This document shows positions 49,378-55,178 of a stretch of 55,178 nucleotides of DNA, piece after piece. A program made the position numbers and the translations under genes. The stretch is taken from contig QHWT01000041.1 in NCBI GenBank assembly GCA_003222675.1, positions 1-55,178 on the forward strand, written 5' to 3'. This DNA comes from Acidobacteriota bacterium (GTDB taxonomy: Bacteria; Acidobacteriota; Vicinamibacteria; Vicinamibacterales; 2-12-FULL-66-21). How positions within the stretch are numbered: the first letter of the stretch is position 1; the number at the start of each line of letters is the position of its first letter. A model generated the notes under the pieces. The model was not told the DNA's origin. It worked only from the letters and a program-made list of their open reading frames with translations, and did no database searches.

Positions 49378-50273
49378 TTCGTCTTCTCCACCATCGGAAA
49401 GAGCACGGTGACGAATCGAATGGCGGCCGGACCAATCGTCACGACCCAGATCGCCGGAAAGATGCAGGTGACGAGCGGGAACACCATCTTCACGCCCGTC
49501 TTCGCCGCCGCCTCTTCCGCGCGCTGGCGCCGTTTCGTGCGCAGCGTCTCGGAGTACACGCGCAACGACTGCGCGACGCTGGTGCCGAATTTGTCCGTCT
49601 GGATCAGCATCGTGACGAGCGAGCTGAGGTCGTCGACGCCCGTGCGGTCGGCGAGGTTGCGGAGCGCTTCGCTGCGCGGCTTGCCGGCGCGCAGCTCGAG
49701 ATTGATCAGGCGCAGCTCGTCGGCGAGCTCCGGATATGCGAACGCGAGCTCCTGGCCGACGCGGGTCAGCGCCGCATCGAGTCCCAGCCCCGCCTCGACG
49801 CTGACGACGAGCAGGTCGAGCATGTCCGCGAGCGACAGGCGGATCCGGTGCGCGCGGCGCTTCGCCAGCCGCGCGAGCACCATGCCGGGCAGGATGTAGC
49901 CGAGGCCGAGGCCACCGAGCGCAAGCGTCAGGTTCGGGCGCGCGATGAGGGAGGTCGAGAAGGCCATGAACAGGCCCAGCGCGAACAGCACGCGGATGCC
50001 GAAGAACATCGTCAGCGCCTCGTCGCGGCGGAAGCCCGCCTGCACGAGACGCAGGCGGAGGCTGCCCATTTCCTTGGCCGACTTCGGCACTTTCTCGCCC
50101 AGGCGCTTGAGCACGCCGGTGATGGTCTGGAATCTCGGCTTTTCCTCGCGCTCGCGGCCGAGCGTCAGCTCTTCGAGCCGGCGATCGATTGCCGCCGCGC
50201 GGTTGGGCATCAATGCGTACGCGGCGGCCGCGACGAGCGCGGTTCCAAACACGAACGCGAGAAGGGGCATCAT
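49374..50273 (-). CDS. tadC: Tad pilus inner-membrane platform protein TadC
   Basis: About 299 residues from ATG 50273 (a GTG at 50279 or ATG at 50270 are alternatives; longer frames are shadows). It is a type II secretion F-domain protein: N-terminal helix, cytosolic segment, helices near FGIRVLFALGLFMAFS, core LADMLDLLVVSVEAGLGLDAALTRVGQEL, and C-terminal helices (FPLVTCIFPAIWVVTIGPA). With TadB it forms the platform that couples the TadA ATPase to pilin movement. Confidence 0.9.
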   Translation of the reverse strand: MMPLLAFVFGTALVAAAAYALMPNRAAAIDRRLEELTLGREREEKPRFQTITGVLKRLGEKVPKSAKEMGSLRLRLVQAGFRRDEALTMFFGIRVLFALGLFMAFSTSLIARPNLTLALGGLGLGYILPGMVLARLAKRRAHRIRLSLADMLDLLVVSVEAGLGLDAALTRVGQELAFAYPELADELRLINLELRAGKPRSEALRNLADRTGVDDLSSLVTMLIQTDKFGTSVAQSLRVYSETLRTKRRQRAEEAAAKTGVKMVFPLVTCIFPAIWVVTIGPAAIRFVTVLFPMVEKTK

Positions 50274-50281
50274 CAACACGG

Positions 50282-51259
50282 CTACACCTCGATTTTGACG
50301 ACCTGCTTGATCCAGATATACCCAATCGTCTGCATCACGACGGTCGCGCCGAGCATGATGTGGCCCATGCGCTCTCGAAAGAGCAGCTGCATGTGCTCGG
50401 GATTGATGAAGCACAGGGCGACGCCAAGGAACGCCGGTAGAGCGAGCAGGACATATCCGGTCATTCGGCCGTGCGCCGTGTAGACCCGCACCTGGCGCAG
50501 AATCTTGAAGCGTTCACGCACGACGTGCGCGAGGTTCTCGAGAATCTCGGACAGGTTGCCGCCCGTCTCGCGCTGAATCAGCACGGCGGTCGAGAAGAAC
50601 TTGACGTCGAGGTGCGGGATGCGCTCGGTGAGATTGTTGAGCGAGTCCTTCATCGGCAGACCGAAGTTCTGCTCGTCGAACGTCTTCCGGAACTCGGGGC
50701 CGATCGGCTCCGGCATCTCGTCGGCCACCATCTTGAGGCCCGTCGCGAAGGCATGGCCGGCTTTCAGCGCGCGCGCCATCAGGTCGAGCGCCTCCGGGAA
50801 CGCCTCTTCAAATGCGCGCAGGCGGCGCGTGCGCTTGACCCTCAGGAACATGAATGGCAGCGCGGCGCCGACGACCATACCGCCCAGCCAGCCCACGGAC
50901 ATCCGAAGCGCAGCCGCGACGATGAAGCCGAATATGAGAGCGCAGACCAGCGCTACCAGTAGCAGCCCGCTGATGCTGATCTTGACGCCGGACTGCTCGA
51001 CCCACATGGTGAGCGCGGAACCGCGTGCCGAGGCTGCGACGAGCTTCTCGAACGCCGGCAGCGGTCCCTCGTGCCGGCTCTTCACCAGGCCCGTGGCTTC
51101 TTTCTGCGGGTCGTCCGCCGGTCGAACGACCTCGTCGAGACGCGCGTCCAGCTTCCGCTGAAGCATCATGCCCGGCAGCTTCGTGAACGCGTAGTACGCG
51201 CCGAACACGGCGCCCGCGCCGAGCACGAACATCGAGAGGATGAACACGACGGCGCCCAT
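50282..51259 (-). CDS. tadB: Tad pilus inner-membrane platform protein TadB
   Basis: About 325 residues from ATG 51259, sharing one base with the tadA stop (TGATG). N-terminal helix VVFILSMFVLGAGAVFGAYY, paired helices LLLVALVCALIFGFIVAAAL and LGGMVVGAALPFMFL, F-domain core FPEALDLMARALKAGHAFATGLKMVADEM and FFSTAVLIQRETGGNLSEILENLAHVVRER, then C-terminal helices. It is the first of two platform proteins; tadC follows after 8 bp. Confidence 0.92.
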   Translation of the reverse strand: MGAVVFILSMFVLGAGAVFGAYYAFTKLPGMMLQRKLDARLDEVVRPADDPQKEATGLVKSRHEGPLPAFEKLVAASARGSALTMWVEQSGVKISISGLLLVALVCALIFGFIVAAALRMSVGWLGGMVVGAALPFMFLRVKRTRRLRAFEEAFPEALDLMARALKAGHAFATGLKMVADEMPEPIGPEFRKTFDEQNFGLPMKDSLNNLTERIPHLDVKFFSTAVLIQRETGGNLSEILENLAHVVRERFKILRQVRVYTAHGRMTGYVLLALPAFLGVALCFINPEHMQLLFRERMGHIMLGATVVMQTIGYIWIKQVVKIEV

Positions 51260-52605
51260 CACCGCACCTCCGTGACGCCTTCGAACATGTCTGGCGGCAG
51301 GTGCACGCCCGCGGCCTTGAGCCGCTCGCACGCCTTCGGCCGGACACCGGTGGCGCGGAACCGGCCGATGACCTTGCCGTCCTGATTCACGCCGAGCTTC
51401 TCGAACAGGAAGATCTCCTGCATGGTGATGACGTCGCCTTCCATGCCGGTGATCTCCGACACGCTCGTCACCTTGCGGGTGCCGTCGCTCATGCGCGACT
51501 GCTGCATGACGATCTGGATGGCCGAGGCGATCTGCTGGCGCATCGCGCGTTCGGGCAGGTTGGTCGAGCCCATCGCAATCATCGTCTCGATTCTCGTCAG
51601 CGCATCGCGCGGCGTGTTCGCGTGCACCGTCGTCAACGATCCGTCGTGGCCCGTGTTCATCGCCTGGAGCATGTCGAGCGCTTCCTCGCCTCGGGTCTCG
51701 CCGACGACGATGCGGTCGGGGCGCATACGGAGAGCGTTGACCAGCAGCTGCCGCTGCTTGATCGCGCCCTTGCCTTCGACGTTGGGCGGCCGCGTCTCGA
51801 GGCGCGCCACGTGCTCCTGGTGGAGCTGAAGTTCCGCCGCGTCCTCAATTGTGACGATGCGCTCGCGCTCCGAGATGAACGCCGAGAGCACGTTGAGCAG
51901 CGTCGTCTTACCGGCGCCGGTGCCGCCGCTGATCAGCATGTTGAGCTTCGCGCGGACGCAGTGCTCGAGGAACTCGAGCATCGGCCGCGTGAGCGAACGG
52001 ATGTTCACGAGGTCTTCAGCCTTCAGCCGCTCGGCCGGAAAGCGGCGAATCGAGAGCAGCGGTCCGTCGACCGCGAGCGGCGGGATGATCGCGTTGACAC
52101 GCGATCCATCCGGGAGGCGCGCGTCGACCATCGGCGAGCTGTCGTCGACGCGGCGGCCGACGCCGCTCACGATGCGGTCGATGACGCGCATCAGATGTTT
52201 ATCGTCCTGGAACGTCGTGGGCAGGCGATCGAGCTTGCCGCCGCGCTCGACGTAGACGTGTTTGTGGGTGTTGACGAGAATATCGCTGATGCTCGGGTCG
52301 CGCAGCAGAGGCTCGAGCGGCCCGAGGCCGAAAACCTCGTCGATGATGTCCGCGAAAATCGCTTCCCGCTCCGTCATGCTGAGCGGCATGCCCTCTTCCG
52401 CGATCAAGTCGAAGAGCAGCGAACGGATTTCCGATTCCGCGCGCGCGCGCTCGGCCGAGGCCAGCGCCTCGAGATTGAGCCGGTTGAGCAATTTCCGGTG
52501 AACGTTGCCCTTGAGCTCGATGTACTGCGCGCGCGGCGCTTCGGGGCGTGGCACGCCGCGCGGCCCCGCGCCGCCCGACGGACCGATGGAAACAGGAGCG
52601 CTCAT
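51259..52605 (-). CDS. tadA: Tad pilus assembly ATPase TadA/CpaF
   Basis: A 448-residue secretion ATPase. N-terminal helical domain ([20 protein letters not shown]), [28 protein letters not shown], Walker [15 protein letters not shown], Asp-box [23 protein letters not shown], Walker [34 protein letters not shown]. This is the CpaF/TadA pattern of the hexamer that powers pilus assembly. It lies 15 bp after tadZ. Confidence 0.95.
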   Translation of the reverse strand: MSAPVSIGPSGGAGPRGVPRPEAPRAQYIELKGNVHRKLLNRLNLEALASAERARAESEIRSLLFDLIAEEGMPLSMTEREAIFADIIDEVFGLGPLEPLLRDPSISDILVNTHKHVYVERGGKLDRLPTTFQDDKHLMRVIDRIVSGVGRRVDDSSPMVDARLPDGSRVNAIIPPLAVDGPLLSIRRFPAERLKAEDLVNIRSLTRPMLEFLEHCVRAKLNMLISGGTGAGKTTLLNVLSAFISERERIVTIEDAAELQLHQEHVARLETRPPNVEGKGAIKQRQLLVNALRMRPDRIVVGETRGEEALDMLQAMNTGHDGSLTTVHANTPRDALTRIETMIAMGSTNLPERAMRQQIASAIQIVMQQSRMSDGTRKVTSVSEITGMEGDVITMQEIFLFEKLGVNQDGKVIGRFRATGVRPKACERLKAAGVHLPPDMFEGVTEVR

Positions 52606-52620
52606 GGTTGACTCGGTCCC

Positions 52621-53820
52621 TTAAAAGATGCCGAGGAAGACGCGCTTGCGCTCGACTTCCGTTTTTGTCTCACTGCCGCCGCTGCTCGAGGCCATTCCAA
52701 CGAGCTGACGCGTGAAGCTGTCGAACTGCGCCGCGATTTCCGAGTTGGTGGACAGCGTGAGCGGCACGCCGGAATTGAGCGCGGTCGACACAGTCCTGTA
52801 GTCGCTCGGGAACGTGTGGTGAATGCCATAGCCGAGCGCGGTCTCGATCTGCTTGGCCCCGATCAGGAGCTGATCCGATGCGCGGTTCACGAGCACCTTC
52901 ACGCGCTCGCTTCCGGCGCCCAGCTGACGCACGCGCTCGACCAGCCGCTGCGCGTTGCGAATCGACGGCACATCGGGGTTCGTGACGAGGAAAATCGTGT
53001 CGGCCGAGAACAGCGTCGCGGCGACGCACGAGCTGATGACGTTGCCCGCGTCGATGATGACGTAGTCGTACATCCGCGTGAGCACGCGCATCAGTTCTTC
53101 GATCGCCGGCGCGTCCTGCGCGGCGGGACGATCGAACTGCTCGGAGCCGGCCAGGATATCGAGGCCGGATTTGTGCTTCGCGACCAGCTCTTTCAGGAAA
53201 TCCTTGTCGAGGCGGTGCAGGTTTTCGATCGCGTCGAGCACGGTGAACCGCGGGCGCACGCCGAGGAACAGCGCGACTTCGCCGAGACACGCCTTCATGT
53301 CCAGGACGATGGTCGAGCGCTTGGTCAACCGCGCGAGCTCGACGCCGCAGTTCACCGCGACGGTCGTCGTGCCTGCGCCACCCTTCGCGCCGAGGAACGC
53401 GTGCGTGACGCACGGCGGCTTGGCGCCGGCGTTGGCCGCTTCGCGGCGAGTCGAGGTGCGGCGCACCGCGCCGTGAAACGACTCCTCCATCGCGCGGCTG
53501 GCCTGCGTCTGAGCACCGGCGGTCCATGGGAAGAACTCGTTCGCGCCGGCCCGCATCGCCTGAAGGATCAGATCCGGTTCCGCTGCCCCGGCGACCGCGA
53601 AGATCGCCATCGTGCCGCTCGCTGCGCGCAGGCGCTCGATCGACGCCATGCCCGACGAAGCATCGGCGCGGATATCGACTACAACGAGATCGGGCGCAGC
53701 CCCCTCGAGGCTGCGCCCTTCAACGATGCCGATCGGAACGCCGCACGCGCGCAGCAGTTTCGAGACCTGGCGTTTGAACTCTTCGTCGTAGCTGACGATC
53801 TGCGCGCTCAGTTGGGCCAT
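52621..53820 (-). CDS. tadZ: Tad localisation protein TadZ/CpaE
   Basis: A 399-residue protein. Residues 1-115 are a receiver-like domain (QIVSYDEEFKRQVSKLLRACG, LVVVDIRAD). About 135-380 is a ParA/MinD-like ATPase: deviant Walker A FLGAKGGAGTTTVAVN, STIVLDMKACLGEVALFLG, YDYVIIDAGNVISSCVAATL. TadZ places the pilus at the cell pole. The CTTCCAG heptamer array ends 13 bp upstream of the ATG. Confidence 0.92.
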   Translation of the reverse strand: MAQLSAQIVSYDEEFKRQVSKLLRACGVPIGIVEGRSLEGAAPDLVVVDIRADASSGMASIERLRAASGTMAIFAVAGAAEPDLILQAMRAGANEFFPWTAGAQTQASRAMEESFHGAVRRTSTRREAANAGAKPPCVTHAFLGAKGGAGTTTVAVNCGVELARLTKRSTIVLDMKACLGEVALFLGVRPRFTVLDAIENLHRLDKDFLKELVAKHKSGLDILAGSEQFDRPAAQDAPAIEELMRVLTRMYDYVIIDAGNVISSCVAATLFSADTIFLVTNPDVPSIRNAQRLVERVRQLGAGSERVKVLVNRASDQLLIGAKQIETALGYGIHHTFPSDYRTVSTALNSGVPLTLSTNSEIAAQFDSFTRQLVGMASSSGGSETKTEVERKRVFLGIF

Positions 53821-53833
53821 ATGGGAGACACCA

Positions 53834-53889
53834 GCTTCCGGCTTCCAGCTTCCAGCTTCCAGCTTCCAGCTTCTAGCTTCTAGCTTCTG
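53834..53889. repeat. CTTCCAG heptamer array, 8 units
   Basis: Eight contiguous 7-bp units (GCTTCCA five times in varied form, then GCTTCTA/GCTTCTG) begin exactly after the TadG-like stop codon and end just before tadZ. On the minus strand each unit reads TGGAAGC, which offers GGAAG as a weak ribosome site in every copy. Confidence 0.92.
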
Positions 53890-55044
53890 TCATTGCACCA
53901 GCCGGATCGCCATCGGAAAGATCGCCGGCGGCGCCGGACCCGCGGTTTTGTCGATGATGCCGCCGACGGGCGTAATCCGGCCGCGAACCTGGCCGCCCAC
54001 CATGTCCTCGATGAAGAACCCGAGATAGTTCACGAACTTCAGCGACGCGTTGCGCCCGTTGCGTTTGCCCGCGTCGTAATACGCCGGGTCGTACAGCGGG
54101 ATGATGACGATGCGCGGGCTCGGCTGCTTGCTGCTGATGACGCGGTTGCTCGTCGTGTCCCAGCGGGCGTCCGGGTCCTTCGCAATCAGATCGTCCATGC
54201 CCTGCTTGGTAGGGCCGACCATGTTGCCGGGCTCAGGCGGAAATATCTCCCCCGGATGCATGATGTTCGTGTTGCAGTTCCCGATGTTCCAGCGATAGTC
54301 GCTCGCACCGGTGCTGCCTTTCATGTCGTACGGGTTGTAGAAGCTTGGAGACACCTTGGTGCCATTGTCGGCCTTCAGAACGATCTCGATGCCCTTATCG
54401 CGGTCGGCGTTGTACCCCGTGTAGTTCGCCTTGTCTTCCGGCCCGATGTAAATGTCCGGCTTCGCGAGCGGTTTCATCTTCTTGTCGACCGCGTCGAACG
54501 TCGAGAGCTCGGGATCCCATCTGGGGTCCTGCATCTCCCGCCAGCGATCGGGAATCGTGAACGGCTTCACGCAGGTCTCCGCGTTCGCAGGCGACGCTTC
54601 CGCGGTGGCGGTTGCCTGAATATCCGAGGTCGGCCTTCCAAAGTACCGCGCGATCAACGTCGACACGGGATTCCCGCGCGCCGCCTGGCGGAACACGTTC
54701 ACCTTGACCCGGTTGTTCAGTCCTGTCGGGCCGAGCGGGAACGTGACGTCGGCGGGATTGACCGAGACGGTCACACGCATCACCTGGTTGCTGCGTGATG
54801 TGGTGAGCGCGTTGGTCACGGCCGGACCGGTTGCAGTGCGATTGCTGTAGCTGTCGAAGACGAGCGCCGTCGCGCCTGCGAGCGCGCCGGCATCCGCCGA
54901 GTTCTGCGCCTGGTTGCGCGCCGTCATCAGCATGCCGACATCGATCGCGAGCATGCTCGCCGCGAGAAACGCCATGAATCCGAGCCCGATGAACACGAGC
55001 GAGAACCCGCGTTCGTCGTTCTTCAGTCGAGTGATGGCTTTCAT
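53890..55044 (-). CDS. TadG-like pilus assembly protein
   Basis: About 384 residues from ATG 55044 with GAGGTG eight bases upstream; an in-frame start at 55071 would add nine. The N-terminal DERGFSLVFIGLGFMAFLAASMLAIDVGMLMTARNQAQNSADAGALAGA is the Tad signature: a membrane helix followed by the NQAQNSADAGALAGA motif. The rest is a large extracytoplasmic domain with few cysteines. TadG-type proteins anchor or modulate the Tad pilus. It precedes tadZ on the same strand. Confidence 0.85.
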   Translation of the reverse strand: MKAITRLKNDERGFSLVFIGLGFMAFLAASMLAIDVGMLMTARNQAQNSADAGALAGATALVFDSYSNRTATGPAVTNALTTSRSNQVMRVTVSVNPADVTFPLGPTGLNNRVKVNVFRQAARGNPVSTLIARYFGRPTSDIQATATAEASPANAETCVKPFTIPDRWREMQDPRWDPELSTFDAVDKKMKPLAKPDIYIGPEDKANYTGYNADRDKGIEIVLKADNGTKVSPSFYNPYDMKGSTGASDYRWNIGNCNTNIMHPGEIFPPEPGNMVGPTKQGMDDLIAKDPDARWDTTSNRVISSKQPSPRIVIIPLYDPAYYDAGKRNGRNASLKFVNYLGFFIEDMVGGQVRGRITPVGGIIDKTAGPAPPAIFPMAIRLVQ

Positions 55045-55076
55045 TGAAGCACCTCGATAGTCTGTCGGCATCTATC

Positions 55077-55105
55077 AGCGCGCGTGGGGCCCACCCCCAC
55101 GCGCT
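55077..55105. repeat. GC-rich hairpin upstream of the TadG-like gene
   Basis: AGCGCGCGTGGGG and CCCCACGCGCT pair around a short loop. It lies 33 bp upstream of the TadG-like start; the 55045-55178 stretch shows no convincing gene, though a gene ending beyond the right edge cannot be excluded. It may terminate an upstream transcript or be another palindromic repeat. Confidence 0.6.
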
Positions 55106-55178
55106 CGCGCGCGCCGATCCTGCTGCGCAGGACTTCACTCCGTCGGCTCGCGCGGGCCGCAGGCGCTCTTCTGTCTTC

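Noticed and set aside
50325-51347. Alternative minus-strand frames extending tadB, tadC and DUF192 upstream
   Set aside because: The extensions are shadows of the preceding genes; true starts overlap the upstream stops.
54395-55138. 247-codon minus frame over the TadG-like gene
   Set aside because: It is a shifted-frame shadow, Arg-rich, while the TadG signature lies in the other frame.
1-55178. tRNA or rRNA genes
   Set aside because: I saw no cloverleaf with a GTTCRANNC arm; GGTTC strings in the arrays are repeats without paired arms.

Overview
The window is about 55 kb of GC-rich bacterial chromosome with tightly packed genes, many sharing ATGA, GTGA or TGATG stop/start junctions. The gene mix (a PVC-type cytochrome/HEAT protein, HpnC/HpnD/HpnE squalene synthesis, a Tad secretion locus, a two-domain ThyX-like protein, a PknB-like kinase) and the many short tandem repeats between genes suggest an Acidobacteriota genome, perhaps class Vicinamibacteria. 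This is an inference; no rRNA or other marker in the window proves it.

Layout. Positions 1-4.6 kb hold a minus-strand envelope operon: a LolA-like lipoprotein carrier, an MMPL/RND exporter and an outer-membrane barrel. From 4.8 to 31 kb lie mostly housekeeping genes: glutaredoxin, thioesterase, PVC-type cytochrome protein, ThyX-like, peptide deformylase, NUDIX hydrolases, LacD-type aldolase, ThiI, the hpnC-hpnD-hpnE group, corrinoid adenosyltransferase, MutY plus MutT-like, YgfZ, an alpha/beta hydrolase, an orphan PntA, FHA and BON proteins, an MBL hydrolase, CDP-alcohol phosphatidyltransferase, a receiver protein with threonine dehydratase, a degenerate Ser/Thr kinase with an SDR, a malate-dehydrogenase-like protein and an ECF sigma factor. 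From 31 to 37.4 kb is a minus-strand 2-oxoacid dehydrogenase operon (E3, E1 alpha, E1 beta, E2, LipB).

The most interesting locus is 37.7-44.6 kb, all on the plus strand: an NtrC-family sigma-54 activator, a spacer with two sigma-54-like promoter elements, a radical SAM/SPASM peptide maturase, three very short precursor-like peptides (28, 32 and 32 residues) sharing a PW[I/L]VD core, a family-5 peptide-binding lipoprotein without permease genes, and a sensor histidine kinase whose start overlaps the binding-protein stop. Together they look like a self-contained modified-peptide signalling circuit: make, modify, bind, sense, and activate sigma-54 transcription.

From 44.8 to 46.4 kb are small genes (HU, QueF, Smr). 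From 46.9 to 55 kb is a minus-strand Tad pilus/secretion operon (TadG-like, TadZ, TadA, TadB, TadC) that continues through a DUF192 protein, an AAA+ ATPase and an isoprenylcysteine-methyltransferase-like membrane protein.

The second theme is repeats. At least eleven 24-29 nt palindromes carry a fixed 5' GTAG and a TTTA/TTCA loop with covarying stems, as in REP elements; they often occur as inverted pairs. Separate 7-, 8-, 15-, 22/23- and 32-bp tandem arrays begin right at stop codons and sometimes supply the next start codon. Larger palindromic elements of about 100 bp and 256 bp also occur.
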